A DNA stretch of 64,000 bases from Peronospora farinosa (lineage: Eukaryota > Oomycota > Peronosporomycetes > Peronosporales > Peronosporaceae). Both the position numbers and the translations under genes were made by a program. How positions within the stretch are numbered: position 1 is the first letter of the stretch; each line of letters starts with the position of its first letter. Where the stretch lies: contig CANTFK010000985.1 in the NCBI GenBank assembly GCA_947646735.1, positions 371,401 through 435,400 on the forward strand, written 5' to 3'. Below the pieces are notes generated by a model. It was not told where the DNA came from and searched no databases. It saw nothing but the letters and a program-made list of their open reading frames with translations. This document shows positions 40,871 through 55,233 of this stretch, one piece after another.

Positions 40871-41538
40871 TGTAACGGGGATACACGACGGTTGTAGCGT
40901 CATTCCGAGAGTTTACGGTTGAACTCCCCTTGTATTGCATATAATGCATTTTGATACTTCTCTTTAGAGAGGTATTAAGTATAAGCGTTAAAGATACGGT
41001 ATTCGGTAATACCGTATCTTATCGATTAGCATTCGACAAATCGATAACGCTGTACTAAGTACATCATACACAGATGTTTAGACGATAAGTCGTCCAATAG
41101 CAAAGTCTGCATATAATAATTACTATTATAGTAATTAATCTAGTGTAGTGTACTTAGAGTAGGACTATTCATAAAATCTTGAAGCATAAATAAAATCAGT
41201 TCTCATTTTGAGTTTAAGATCACAAGTCGTTCTGACTTGTTCTCTTGTGCACTTCGTGCGTTGGTTCTCTGAACCTCTAAGCTTCTAGCTTGTTCTTGCA
41301 CTCTGTGCACTGGTTCTCTGAACCTTAATCTTATTGCTTGCTGACTAAAAGTCTCTTTCCTAGTTCCTTAGAACAGGGTGACTTTAAGTCGTTTAATTAG
41401 TTCCTTAGAACTAAGTGGCTTGTAGCTTTAACTCTATTTAGTTCTCTAGAACTAAGAGGCTTTCAGCCTAAAGTCTTCCTCTGGCTAAAGAGCTGTGCAG
41501 CTCCGCTACTCTTGGTAGCACTAGTAGATAATCCTACA
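40871..41538 (+). repeat. LTR B
   Basis: 668 bp, nearly identical to LTR A; one visible difference is cttgaagc for cttaaagc near 41180. It serves as 3' LTR of copy 1 and 5' LTR of copy 2 at once. Confidence 0.9.
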
Positions 41539-41570
41539 CCTGAGTCTTTAAAGACTGACCCTCTGTGAGG

Positions 41571-42709
41571 ATGGAGAATCAAAATCACCTCTCTGAGGCG
41601 CAACGACTCGCACTAGATAAATTATCTGCGTTCGTCGGGCTCGATCAAATCGAGGCCCTTTTGGCCCAAGGTCCCGAGGTTTTAAATTCTCGCCTTGAGG
41701 CCTTTATGCGTTATGAAGCAGCGCTACTTGGGCAGGTCCATGACCAGGCAGCGTCAGCTGCGCCCACACAGTACATCCCGGTACCTGTGCCCGATGCAGA
41801 GCCAAAGACTCGCCCACTCGTTTTTAAACGTAAAAACCTTTGAGGGGAAAGAGGGAGAAAATCTTCTCCTCTGGATCCGAGAAGTTGAATTGGCAATGGA
41901 TGCCGCCATGCTTGTTTCAGATAAGCAACGAATTGGCTTAGCCATTTCGAAGCTCGGTGGAAGAGCTAGAGAGTGGGCTCTAACGAGCGATGTCACAGTA
42001 AATGCCGCATTTTCCACACGGGAAATGCTTAAAAAGCAATTAACTTGCGTGTTTGCTCCGCCTAATCAGGCTTATCGTGTGCGCTCACGCTTCTTAGCTA
42101 CCCGACAGGGTAAGAAAGAATTGTCGGACTATGTCCAAGAGTTGATGACTCTTATTGCTGCTCTAAGCAGGACCCTCTGGCAGAGGAAGTCCGAGTAGCC
42201 ATTTTTATGAAAGGACTTCGTACTGGGGTCGCCAGGACAGAAGTTTTCGTGTCCAGCCTTCGACTTTCGACGAGGCAGTAAGCATAGCGTTTAGAAACGC
42301 TTTGTTCGATTTCAATTATGCTCGCTATGGTCTTCCATGGTATAATTCAAATGCCTCTAACAGGGCGGAGCCCATGGATCTCAGCCATGCTGAAGAAGCT
42401 GAGAATCAAGCTGCTGAGCAGCAAGGTAACATCCGTAGATGTTACATGTGCGGAAGCACTAGGCATCTCCGCCCTAGCTGTCCGTTGCGAAAGCAACGTT
42501 CAAATCGGCAGAGCCGAAACCTGCTCCTAGCCAAAGGCGAGCACCGCAAAGGAAAACGTCAACTCCCAGTAGGCGCGGGGCGCCCTACTGGAAAAGATTC
42601 GAGTTCTGTTGAACCTCTAAGAGGTAAAGGTAAACAGGGCTTAGACCCAGGTGGTTTTGTGGATGCCTTCATGGAACAGGATTACAAGCCAGGCTTGTTG
42701 GTTGTGTAG
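41571..42709 (+). pseudogene. Gag remnant, Gypsy copy 2
   Basis: Same start, CCHC knuckle, frame changes and terminal TAG as copy 1; no difference in predicted peptide fragments was seen. Confidence 0.85.
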
Positions 42710-45700
42710 GAAACCGTTAAGGGTTTTTAGAAACCATGGTCAATTCTAATTGACTCAGGGGCATCATGTAATTATGTCCGACGTCGTTCCCTTGAAGGGA
42801 ATCAGCTGTATGCTGAGGCGCTAGAAGCGCAAGCGGGTAACAGTATAACCGTTCGTCTCGCAACAGGTGTACGTGTCACCGTTCCTAAAGTTCCGTTGAA
42901 CTTAGGTGTGAAGTTTTTAGACTTCAATAGCGTTGAACGCTGTCTTGTCCTAGATATGGACTCGAGATATGATCTCATTCTTGGTATGGCCTGGCTGGAA
43001 CGCCATGATCCGTGGATCAATTGGAGATCCAAAACTTTAGGCGCAACGCGCAATGTTCCTAGCGAAGCTTTGGAGAGTCATGAACCCACCTTCGCTAGGA
43101 AACAAAAGTGCTATTGGCGCAAGCCATTAACTGATTCAGTTAGTGTGCTGGACATTGGAGTGTGTGATTTTATAAACTCCAACGTCAACAATAATAGTGT
43201 CGGGCAAATCTCAGTGACACTTAGTGGAACGGCACGTACTCCGCTGAGTGATACTAATAGTAATATTGAGACACTGGATGTCGGTAATGACATCGGCTCT
43301 CGTATAGAGCAAGTGAAGGTCGATGACCTCGTTAGTGAAGTCACTGGTACTAGTGACTCACTTGATGTCGGTAATGACATCGGCTCTCGTATAGAGCAAG
43401 TGAAGGTCGATGACCTTGTTAGTGAAGTCACTGATACTAGTGACTCACTGGATGCCAATATTGACATCGTCCCTCGCATAGGGCAGGTTATGGTCAAGGG
43501 ATCTGTTGACCTTGGAGATGATGGTATCCCAAGTACTTTTAATGGTACGGTCTCGTCAATGAGACGGCAGCGGCGCCAGATGGCGGCTGCGAGACGCAAA
43601 GCGTCTGTTTTATCGCGTAGTAATGTCAGTGACCAGTTGTACACCCTGGTCAACGGAGTGACAGGTGATGTAGATGGTGAGGTTGACCTTGAGGTCCTCT
43701 CATAATTAAATGCTCTCTTAGAGCTAGACGAAATGTCTGTGGATGAATTTCATCAAGCCTTGAAGGCTGGTGCTCTATCCGATATGGTGGTCATTCGACC
43801 TAACCTCGAGCTGAACTCATCCTCGCTTGTCGATGAGACAGTCCTTGAAGATACAAAGGCGGAACTAAGTGCACGTAGTGGGGCATCAATTCTGAAGAAC
43901 CCTTCAGATCCCTACTATCCTTTAGTTAAGGAATTCCAGGACGTGGTGTGTCACGATCCACCGTCGGTTCTACCACCTGATAGGGGTGTACGTCATGAAA
44001 TTGACTTGGTTCCCGGAACCAAATACTGTGTAACACGGCAGTGGCCTTTACCCAAATAACAGTGTGACGTCATTGACGAGTTCTTTCGTGCAAAGCACGC
44101 GGCGGGCATGGTGCGCGAGAGCAAATCTCCGCAATCGACACCCACTTTCTGTGTTAAGAAACCGAATGGTAAATGGCGTATCGTTCATGCTTACAATAAG
44201 CTCAATGCAGCCACTAATCCTGCACATACGCTAATACCTAGAAAGATGTTCTTCAGAACAATATGGTCGGTTGTACCATGTACAGTGCGCTCGACTTAGT
44301 AGATGGTTATTACCAATTTCTCATGCGAGCTAGTGATATTCCGCTTACTGCTGTTAGCACTCCGAGCGGTATGCTCTGGGAGTGTTTAGTGATGCCCCAG
44401 GGGCTATCTAATGCTCCGGCTACGTTTAACCGTTTGGTGACGCAATTGTTTCGACCCCATCGAAGTTATGCACAGACGTACTTTGATGACATTTTTGTCC
44501 ATAGTCGAGCTGAAAATGGGCGGTCAGATATTGAGAACCATATTGTTCATTTACGATCTGTGCTCGAGTACATGCGCACTAATAAACTATATGCTAATGG
44601 ATATAAGTGCATCTTCGGGGCCGAAGAAATTCCCTTTCTAGGGTGCTTCATTGGAAAACGAATCCTAAGAGCGAATCCCGCCAAGGTCAAAGCCATAGTC
44701 GATTAGCCTGTTTCGCAGTCTCAAAAGGACTTGCGTAAATGGCTTGGCCTTGCCAATTACTTGCATATCTACAGCGAGAATTACATTAATTGGCTCGGCC
44801 ATTATCCAATCTTTTTAAAAAGGATGTGGAATGGTGTTGGCATGCTGAACACGAGGATGCTTTTCAAGCGGTGAAGGCTAGCCTTCTTCATGCTCCAATT
44901 TTGGCTTTGCCAGACCCTGAACGACCGTTTAGCGTCGTCTGTAACGCGTCGGATTTTGCCATTGGCAGTGCTATGTTACAAACAGATGATGAAGGCCGTG
45001 GGAGTGTAATCTCGTTTGAATCTCGCCAGCTGAACGCTCCAGAAAAGAACTATCCAGTTCATGACAAAGAGCTACTTGCGATGAAGTATGCCCTAGTAAA
45101 TTCAGATTTCATCTACTGGGCTCAAAGCCTTTTGTGATCTATACCGATCATGCGTCTTTACGAACTGCGAACCAGTCGCCTCATCTCTCGCAGCGAATGG
45201 CCATATGGCTTATATTTTTTGTTGTAATAACTTCGAGGTGAAGTATAAGCCGGGCAAGCAAAATGCTTTGTCTGATGCGTTGTCACGCAGACCTGACTAT
45301 GAGCTTGCTCATGTTACGACGTTGTCGTCTTCTATCACCGATCTCGTTCGTAGGGCGTATGCTAAAGATGATCATTGTACAGCCCTGCTACAGGCTCTTG
45401 GCAGTGATGAGTTTACAGACTCGGACATTAAATTGTCGGCACGATTACGGGCGTGCCTCCATCGATATTCAATCGATCAAGGCTGTTGTAGATGTGGCGG
45501 ATCCACCGCGTTTTGTGGTTCCTCATGATGAGGACCTGAAGTATCGTATCCTCTATGAGGTACATGGCACCGCCATCGGGGGTCATTTGGGTCGTGAAAA
45601 GACCTGTGGGGCGGTAAGATTATTGGTGGCTCAAATTATATAAATGATTGAGCAAATATGTGCGTACGTGTGAAACGTGTCAACGGGTGAAACCCTCTCC

Positions 45701-47100
45701 CCATTCGGCAGCGCCGCTGGATAGTTTTCCTATTCCCACTGGGTGCTGGGAGTCCATTAGTATGGATTTTGTATTTGGCCTACCGAAAGATTCGCATGGC
45801 AACACAGGTATTGTGGTCTTTGTTGACCGTTTGAGCAAGATGGCTCACTTAGCGGCTGTGCCAGACTCGATCGATGGTGTGGGTACAGCGGAGCTGTTTA
45901 TCGACCGAGTGTTTCGCCAACATGGCTTGCCAGTGGCAATTGTTTCTGATCGTGATTCTCGTTTTACGAGTAAATTTTGGAAGTCCGTCTTCCAGGTGCT
46001 GGGCACCCGTTTGGACATGTCCACAGCGGATCTTCCGCAGACCGATGGTCAAACCGAGCGCGTAAATCGCGTTGTTGAAGATATCCTCCGCAGTATTTGT
46101 GCTGAAACGACTTAGCGTTGGAGCTCTATGCTCCCTGTAGTTGAGTTTGCACTCAATAACTCCGTGCACGCCTCTACCGGCTACACTCCGTTGTATGTGA
46201 ATGGCCTCACACACCCACACGTTCCGTTAACGCTACCACCGAGTGGTTCAGGGCTTGGTGGGGGAGAGGTTGCCGATCGGCTTGCTGATGTCATCCCTAA
46301 CACTGTTAAAAAACAGGTGAATACGTTTCTCGCAACGCGACTAAATGTCTTACGACATGTGCAAGACGCAACGGCTGATAGCCAAGACAAACAAAAAGAA
46401 TATGCGGATGCTAAAGGCAGAAGTTTTATTGATGATTATGAGGTCGGAGACCAAGTATTACTTAATGCTAAAAACCTGCCTACCAATGTAGTGTCTGCTG
46501 TCTTTAAGACGAAGTTGCGTCCGCGCTTTATAGGACCCTTTACGGTCATTGCCAAGAAAGGCATAGCGTATACGCTTAATTTTGCCGCGCAAACTGCGTA
46601 CACATCCCGTGTTCTACGTCGGCATGCTGAAACCATATCGGTATCCGTCACAAATAGACGCTAAGGCGCTCGTGCCGAGTTTATCGGCATTGCCGCGGGA
46701 CGGATCATCTGAACCAACAGGTCAAGCTGACCCTGCACTCGGGTTCGGCTCTCTTCCAGCGACTCAAGACGGGAGTTCATCGACTGCATATCATCACGGA
46801 GAGACCGCACCTCTTGAAGAAGCTCGATATGAGCTTGTGCCGGTACACCGGCCTCCTCCAACTTTGCTTGATGGACAGGGGAATCTGCATTTCCATGTTG
46901 AACGTCTGCTGCAGAAACGTCGCCGCCATGGTCAAAACCAGTATCTGGTGAAGTGGTGGGAATATCCCGAGTCGTGGAACTCATGGGAGTCCGAGGTTCC
47001 CCTTCGTCAGGATTGCCCATACGCCGTGGACGTTTTTGAGCGTCGTGCGCAGGGCCAACCTGTTGGCGATGACGCTTCTCACCAGAAGTGGTGGGGGTAG
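42710..47100 (+). pseudogene. Pol remnant with chromodomain, Gypsy copy 2
   Basis: Same parts as copy 1: DSGA protease (42752), YFDD reverse transcriptase (44479-44490), RNase H with Asn for Asp, D,D,E integrase, chromodomain. Private changes include Glu to Asp before PWINW in the protease region, and Val for Ala just before the chromodomain (FHVERLL). The Arg-rich segment after the repeats stays in frame here, unlike copy 1. Confidence 0.9.
43274..43447 (+). repeat. 87-bp coding repeats, copy 2
   Basis: Two full units only, followed by a divergent segment (DANIDIVPRIGQVMVKGSVD) in place of the third and partial fourth units. Confidence 0.9.
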
Positions 47101-47962
47101 GCGGGTAGCGGCCTCGGCCTGTCGTGAGCTCGCGGCTACAGGTGTAGCCGAAACATTGGGGTGCTGTGTAGCAGACGCATAATGCGTTCATTGGGATTTC
47201 AATTTTCCTCGGGCCTTTAATTTAGCGTAATCGTAACGCATTTTCCATTCGAGTCGAACATCTGCCGCATCGGCACTTGCCCGTAGGACCCACATGCTGC
47301 TTAAACGTCGCGCATAATACGCCCAGCGTCTAAAAGACATGTCTTCTTCTTCCTCGGTTTCCCCTGCGAACAGAAGGATGGGAACACCCTTTATAGGAGG
47401 AACTGGCGCACCGCGCACTTGCCTGTTGAGGAGTGCCAAGTATTGGCTTTGCATAGTGATATGAGGTTCCAGATACCGTTGTCGAAGAGCCGTTCGCGTA
47501 GCAACATCCTCGGGTGAAATGGCCTCAGGCCCAATGGCCCAGCATGAAAGGGATTGTCGAGATGCCTCCTTTAGGCGTTCCTCCACCGTAGGTGGTTTGA
47601 ACCTGTACTGTCGATGGTCCTAAAGTCTCACCATATTCTTCGTCCGGCGCTTGAAACCTTTCTTTTTGGTCGATGGTCTGCTCTTGCTGCTCGTCAAGTG
47701 GGTTAGTAAACGTTGCTGTTGACGATACGTCAGGCGGGTAACGTAACGCTGTTAGCGCATCTGCAGCACTACGTTCAGGGAACGGATTCGGTGCATGACT
47801 AGTGTCATCTTCACCCGTGAGGGTGGTTAAAGGGGACCCATCGGTTCCCACAAAGACGGTGTCACTTTCGTAATCAACCGCTTCGTCAAGTTCGCCTTCA
47901 ATGAGGTCCCGAAGAGTCTGTGACTCACTGCCAGGAGGCGTCATGTTAGGTGCCGTGAACAA
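46661..47962 (-). pseudogene. Antisense reading frame, Gypsy copy 2
   Basis: Same three-part structure and lengths as in copy 1 (145, 132 and 176 codons), with one visible substitution in part two (Arg to Trp in RLEWKMRYDY). Confidence 0.55.
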
Positions 47963-48055
47963 ACCGTGAGGTTTTAAACGTTCGCTAAAGCACTACCTCT
48001 AAGAGGAAAGATGTCGAATGACATTCTGTGGGAACGTGAGTCTGGTGGGGGAGGG

Positions 48056-48723
48056 TGTAACGGGGATACACGACGGTTGTAGCGTCATTCCGAGAGTTTA
48101 CGGTTGAACTCCCCTTGTATTGCATATAATGCATTTTGATACTTCTCTTTAGAGAGGTATTAAGTATAAGCGTTAAAGATACGGTATTCGGTAATACCGT
48201 ATCTTATCGATTAGCATTCGACAAATCGATAACGCTGTACTAAGTACATCATACACAGATGTTTAGACGATAAGTCGTCCAATAGCAAAGTCTGCATATA
48301 ATAATTACTATTATAGTAATTAATCTAGTGTAGTGTACTTAGAGTAGGACTATTCATAAAATCTTAAAGCATAAATAAAATCAGTTCTCATTTTGAGTTT
48401 AAGATCACAAGTCGTTCTGACTTGTTCTCTTGTGCACTTCGTGCGTTGGTTCTCTGAACCTCTAAGCTTCTAGCTTGTTCTTGCACTCTGTGCACTGGTT
48501 CTCTGAACCTTAATCTTATTGCTTGCTGACTAAAAGTCTCTTTCCTAGTTCCTTAGAACAGGGTGACTTTAAGTCGTTTAATTAGTTCCTTAGAACTAAG
48601 TGGCTTGTAGCTTTAACTCTATTTAGTTCTCTAGAACTAAGAGGCTTTCAGCCTAAAGTCTTCCTCTGGCTAAAGAGCTGTGCAGCTCCGCTACTCTTGG
48701 TAGCACTAGTAGATAATCCTACA
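48056..48723 (+). repeat. LTR C
   Basis: 668 bp, nearly identical to A and B. It is shared between copies 2 and 3. Confidence 0.9.
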
Positions 48724-48755
48724 CCTGAGTCTTTAAAGACTGACCCTCTGTGAGG

Positions 48756-49894
48756 ATGGAGAATCAAAATCACCTCTCTGAGGCGCAACGACTCGCACTA
48801 GATAAATTATCTGCGTTCGTCGGGCTCGATCAAATCGAGGCCCTTTTGGCCCAAGGTCCCGAGGTTTTAAATTCTCGCCTTGAGGCCTTTATGCGTTATG
48901 AAGCAGCGCTACTTGGGCAGGTCCATGACCAGGCAGCGTCAGCTGCGCCCACACAGTACATCCCGGTACCTGTGCCCGATGCAGAGCCAAAGACTCGCCC
49001 ACTCGTTTTTAAACGTAAAAACCTTTGAGGGGAAAGAGGGAGAAAATCTTCTCCTCTGGATCCGAGAAGTTGAATTGGCAATGGATGCCGCCATGCTTGT
49101 TTCAGATAAGCAACGAATTGGCTTAGCCATTTCGAAGCTCGGTGGAAGAGCTAGAGAGTGGGCTCTAACGAGCGATGTCACAGTAAATGCCGCATTTTCC
49201 ACACGGGAAATGCTTAAAAAGCAATTAACTTGCGTGTTTGCTCCGCCTAATCAGGCTTATCGTGTGCGCTCACGCTTCTTAGCTACCCGACAGGGTAAGA
49301 AAGAATTGTCGGACTATGTCCAAGAGTTGATGACTCTTATTGCTGCTCTAAGCAGGACCCTCTGGCAGAGGAAGTCCGAGTAGCCATTTTTATGAAAGGA
49401 CTTCGTACTGGGGTCGCCAGGACAGAAGTTTTCGTGTCCAGCCTTCGACTTTCGACGAGGCAGTAAGCATAGCGTTTAGAAACGCTTTGTTCGATTTCAA
49501 TTATGCTCGCTATGGTCTTCCATGGTATAATTCAAATGCCTCTAACAGGGCGGAGCCCATGGATCTCAGCCATGCTGAAGAAGCTGAGAATCAAGCTGCT
49601 GAGCAGCAAGGTAACATCCGTAGATGTTACATGTGCGGAAGCACTAGGCATCTCCGCCCTAGCTGTCCGTTGCGAAAGCAACGTTCAAATCGGCAGAGCC
49701 GAAACCTGCTCCTAGCCAAAGGCGAGCACCGCAAAGGAAAACGTCAACTCCCAGTAGGCGCGGGGCGTCCTACTGGGAAAGATTCGAGTTCTGTTGAACC
49801 TCTAAGAGGTAAAGGTAAACAGGGCTTAGACCCAGGTGGTTTTGTGGATGCCTTCATGGAACAGGATTACAAGCCAGGCTTGTTGGTTGTGTAG
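48756..49894 (+). pseudogene. Gag remnant, Gypsy copy 3
   Basis: As in copies 1 and 2; only silent-looking changes (for example ggcgtcctactgggaaag for ggcgccctactggaaaag near 49765). Confidence 0.85.
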
Positions 49895-52800
49895 GAAACC
49901 GTTAAGGGTTTTTAGAAACCATGGTCAATTCTAATTGACTCAGGGGCATCATGTAATTATGTCCGACGTCGTCCCCTTGAAGGGAATCAGCTGTATGCTG
50001 AGGCGCTAGAAGCGCAAGCGGGTAACAGTATAACCGTTCGTCTCGCAACAGGTGTACGTGTCACCGTTCCTAAAGTTCCGTTGAACTTAGGTGTGAAGTT
50101 TTTAGACTTCAATAGCGTTGAACGCTGTCTTGTCCTAGATATGGACTCGAGATATGATCTCATTCTTGGTATGGCCTGGCTGGAACGCCATGAGCCGTGG
50201 ATCAATTGGAGATCCAAAACTTTAGGCGCAACGCGCAATGTTCCTAGCGAAGCTTTGGAGAGTCATGAACCCACCTTCGCTAGGAAAAAAAGTGCTATTG
50301 GCGCAAGCCATTAACTGATTCAGTTAGTGTGCTGGACATTGGAGTGTGTGATTTTATAAACTCCAACGTCAACAATAATAGTGTCGGGCAAATCTCAGTG
50401 ACACTTAGTGGAACGGCACGTACTCCGCTGAGTGATACTAATAGTAATATTGAGACACTGGATGTCGGTAATGACATCGGCTCTTGTATAGAGCAAGTAA
50501 AGGTCGATGACCTTGTTAGTGAAGTCACTGGTACTAGTGACTCACTTGATGTCGGTAATGACATCGGCTCTCGTATAGAGCAAGTGAAGGTCGATGACCT
50601 TGTTAGTGAAGTCACTGGTACTAGTGACTCACTGGGTGTCGGTAATGACATCGGCTCTCGTATAGAGCGAGTGAAGGTCAATGACCTTGTTAGTGAAGTC
50701 ACTGGTACTAGTGATCCATTGGGTGTCGGTAATGACATCGGCCCTTACATAGGGCAGGTAAACGACAAGGGGTCTGTTGACCTTGGGGACGATAACATCC
50801 CAAGTACTTTGAAGAGTACGGTCTCGTCAATGAGACGGCAGCGTCGCCAGATGGCGGCTGCGAGACGCAAAGCGTCTGTTTTATCGCATAGTAATGTCAA
50901 TGACCAGTTGTACACCCTGGTCAACGGAGTGACAGGTGATGTAGATGGTGAGGTTGACCTTGAGGTCCTCTCATAATTAAATGCTCTCTTAGAGCTAGAC
51001 GAAATGTCTGTGGATGAATTTCATCAAGCCTTGAAGGCTGGTGCTCTATCCGATATGGTGGTCATTCGACCTAACCTCGAGCTGAACTCATCCTCGCTTG
51101 TCGATGAGACAGTCCTTGAAGATACAAAGGCGGAACTAAGTGCACGTAGTGGGGCATCAATTCTGAAGAACCCTTCAGATCCCTACTATCCTTTAGTTAA
51201 GGAATTCCAGGACGTGGTGTGTCACGATCCACCGTCGGTTCTACCACCTGATAGGGGTGTACGTCATGAAATTGACTTGGTTCCCGGAACCAAATACTGT
51301 GTAACACGGCAGTGGCCTTTACCCAAATAACAGTGTGACGTCATTGACGAGTTCTTTCGTGCAAAGCACGCGGCGGGCATGGTGCGCGAGAGCAAATCTC
51401 CGCAATCGACACCCACTTTCTGTGTTAAGAAACCGAATGGTAAATGGCGTATCGTTCATGCTTACAATAAGCTCAATGCAGCCACTAATCCTGCACATAC
51501 GCTAATACCTAGAAAGATGTTCTTCAGAACAATATGGTCGGTTGTACCATGTACAGTGCGCTCGACTTAGTAGATGGTTATTACCAATTGCTCATGCGAG
51601 CTAGTGATATTCCGCTTACTGCTGTTAGCACTCCGAGCGGTATGCTCTGGGAGTGTTTAGTGATGCCCCAGGGGCTATCTAATGCTCCGGCTACGTTTAA
51701 CCGTTTGGTGACGCAATTGTTTCGACCCCATCGAAGTTATGCACAGACGTACTTTGATGACATTTTTGTCCATAGTCGAGCTGAAAATGGGCGGTCAGAT
51801 ATTGAGAACCATATTGTTCATTTACGATCTGTGCTCGAGTACATGCGCACTAATAAACTATATGCTAATGGATATAAGTGCATCTTCGGGGCCGAAGAAA
51901 TTCCCTTTCTAGGGTGCTTCATTGGAAAACGAATCCTAAGAGCGAATCCCGCCAAGGTCAAAGCCATAGTCGATTAGCCTGTTTCGCAGTCTCAAAAGGA
52001 CTTGCGTAAATGGCTTGGCCTTGCCAATTACTTGCATATCTACAGCGAGAATTACATTAATTGGCTCGGCCATTATCCAATCTTTTTAAAAAGGATGTGG
52101 AATGGTGTTGGCATGCTGAACACGAGGATGCTTTTCAAGCGGTGAAGGCTAGCCTTCTTCATGCTCCAATTTTGGCTTTGCCAGACCCTGAACGACCGTT
52201 TAGCGTCGTCTGTAACGCGTCGGATTTTGCCATTGGCAGTGCTATGTTACAAACAGATGATGAAGGCCGTGGGAGTGTAATCTCGTTTGAATCTCGCCAG
52301 CTGAACGCTCCAGAAAAGAACTATCCAGTTCATGACAAAGAGCTACTTGCGATGAAGTATGCCCTAGTAAATTCAGATTTCATCTACTGGGCTCAAAGCC
52401 TTTTGTGATCTATACCGATCATGCGTCTTTACGAACTGCGAACCAGTCGCCTCATCTCTCGCAGCGAATGGCCATATGGCTTATATTTTTTGTTGTAATA
52501 ACTTCGAGGTGAAGTATAAGCCGGGCAAGCAAAATGCTTTGTCTGATGCGTTGTCACGCAGACCTGACTATGAGCTTGCTCATGTTACGACGTTGTCGTC
52601 TTCTATCACCGATCTCGTTCGTAGGGCGTATGCTAAAGATGATCATTGTACAGCCCTGCTACAGGCTCTTGGCAGTGATGAGTTTACAGACTCGGACATT
52701 AAATTGTCGGCACGATTACGGGCGTGCCTCCATCGATATTCAATCGATCAAGGCTGTTGTAGATGTGGCGGATCCACCGCGTTTTGTGGTTCCTCATGAT

Positions 52801-54371
52801 GAGGACCTGAAGTATCGTATCCTCTATGAGGTACATGGCACCGCCATCGGGGGTCATTTGGGTCGTGAAAAGACCTGTGGGGCGGTAAGATTATTGGTGG
52901 CTCAAATTATATAAATGATTGAGCAAATATGTGCGTACGTGTGAAACGTGTCAACGGGTGAAACCCTCTCCCCATTCGGCAGCGCCGCTGGATAGTTTTC
53001 CTATTCCCACTGGGTGCTGGGAGTCCATTAGTATGGATTTTGTATTTGGCCTACCGAAAGATTCGCATGGCAACACAGGTATTGTGGTCTTTGTTGACCG
53101 TTTGAGCAAGATGGCTCACTTAGCGGCTGTGCCAGATTCGATCGATGGTGTGGGTACAGCGGAGCTGTTTATCGACCGAGTGTTTCGCCAACATGGCTTG
53201 CCAGTGGCAATTGTTTCTGATCGTGATTCTCGTTTTACGAGTAAATTTTGGAAGTCCGTCTTCCAGGTGCTGGGCACCCGTTTGGACATGTCCACAGCGG
53301 ATCTTCCGCAGACCGATGGTCAAACCGAGCGCGTAAATCGCGTTGTTGAAGATATCCTCCGCAGTATTTGTGCTGAAACGACTTAGCGTTGGAGCTCTAT
53401 GCTCCCTGTAGTTGAGTTTGCACTCAATAACTCCGTGCACGCCTCTACCGGCTACACTCCGTTGTATGTGAATGGCCTCACACACCCACACGTTCCGTTA
53501 ACGCTACCACCGAGTGGTTCAGGGCTTGGTGGGGGAGAGGTTGCCGATCGGCTTGCTGATGTCATCCCTAACACTGTTAAAAAACAGGTGAATACGTTTC
53601 TCGCAACGCGACTAAATGTCTTACGACATGTGCAAGACGCAACGGCTGATAGCCAAGACAAACAAAAAGAATATGCGGATGCTAAAGGCAGAAGTTTTAT
53701 TGATGATTATGAGGTCGGAGACCAAGTATTACTTAATGCTAAAAACCTGCCTACCAATGTAGTGTCTGCTGTCTTTAAGACGAAGTTGCGTCCGCGCTTT
53801 ATAGGACCCTTTACGGTCATTGCCAAGAAAGGCATAGCGTATACGCTTAATTTTGCCGCGCAAACTGCGTACACATCCCGTGTTCTACGTCGGCATGCTG
53901 AAACCATATCGGTATCCGTCACAAATAGACGCTAAGGCGCTCGTGCCGAGTTTATCGGCATTGCCGCGGGACGGATCATCTGAACCAACAGGTCAAGCTG
54001 ACCCTGCACTCGGGTTCGGCTCTCTTCCAGCGACTCAAGACGGGAGTTCATCGACTGCATATCATCACGGAGAGACCGCACCTCTTGAAGAAGCTCGATA
54101 TGAGCTTGTGCCGGTACACCGGCCTCCTCCAACTTTGCTTGATGGACAGGGGAATCTGCATTTCCATGTTGAACGTCTGCTGCAGAAACGTCGCCGCCAT
54201 GGTCAAAACCAGTATCTGGTGAAGTGGTGGGAATATCCCGAGTCGTGGAACTCATGGGAGTCCGAGGTTCCCCTTCGTCAGGATTGCCCATACGCCGTGG
54301 ACGTTTTTGAGCGTCGTGCGCAGGGCCAACCTGTTGGCGATGACGCTTCTCACCAGAAGTGGTGGGGGTAG
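49895..54371 (+). pseudogene. Pol remnant with chromodomain, Gypsy copy 3
   Basis: Same parts: protease, YFDD reverse transcriptase (51750-51761), RNase H with Asn for Asp, D,D,E integrase, chromodomain with the Val form shared with copy 2. It has its own frameshift near 50286 in addition to the shared ones. Confidence 0.9.
50458..50718 (+). repeat. 87-bp coding repeats, copy 3
   Basis: Three full units plus a partial fourth, closely matching copy 1. Unit one has Cys for Arg (DIGSCIEQ). Confidence 0.9.
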
Positions 54372-55233
54372 GCGGGTAGCGGCCTCGGCCTGTCGTGAGC
54401 TCGCGGCTACAGGTGTAGCCGAAACATTGGGGTGCTGTGTAGCAGACGCATAATGCGTTCATTGGGATTTCAATTTTCCTCGGGCCTTTAATTTAGCGTA
54501 ATCGTAACGCATTTTCCGTTCGAGTCGAACATCTGCCGCATCGGCACTTGCCCGTAGGACCTACATGCTGCTTAAACGTCGCGCATAATACGCCCAGCGT
54601 CTAAAAGACATGTCTTCTTCTTCCTCGGTTTCCCCTGCGAACAGAAGGATGGGAACACCCTTTATAGGAGGAACTGGCGCACCGCGCACTTGCCTGTTGA
54701 GGAGTGCCAAGTATTGGATTTGCATAGTGATATGAGGTTCCAGATACCGTTGTCGAAGAGCCGTTCGCGTAGCAACATCCTCGGGTGAAATGGCCTCAGG
54801 CCCAATGGCCCAGCATGAAAGGGATTGTCGAGATGCCTCCTTTAGGCGTTCCTCCACCGTAGGTGGTTTGAACCTGTACTGTCGATGGTCCTAAAGTCTC
54901 GCCATATTCTTCGTCCGGCGCTTGAAACCTTTCTTTTTGGTCGATGGTCTGCTCTTGCTGCTCGTCAAGTGGGTTAGTAAACGTTGCTGTTGACGATACG
55001 TCAGGCGGGTAACGTAACGCTGTTAGCGCATCTGCAGCACTACGTTCAGGGAACGGATTCGGTGCATGACTAGTGTCATCTTCACCCGTGAGGGTGGTTA
55101 AAGGGGACCCATCGGTTCCCACAAAGACGGTGTCACTTTCGTAATCAACCGCTTCGTCAAGTTCGCCTTCAATGAGGTCCCGAAGAGTCTGTGACTCACT
55201 GCCAGGAGGCGTCATGTTAGGTGCCGTGAACAA
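53932..55233 (-). pseudogene. Antisense reading frame, Gypsy copy 3
   Basis: As in copies 1 and 2, but part two has an extra nonsense change: the Trp codon after ARRLSSM is now a stop near 54559, a G-to-A change on the coding strand. Confidence 0.5.

Larger units (their letters stand above)
41539..48055 (+). mobile_element. Gypsy copy 2, internal region
   Basis: Same gene order and same inactivating lesions as copy 1, offset +7273 before the 87-bp repeats and +7185 after. It is shorter by one repeat unit and carries a cluster of differences at about 43430-43560 that copies 1 and 3 lack. Confidence 0.9.
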
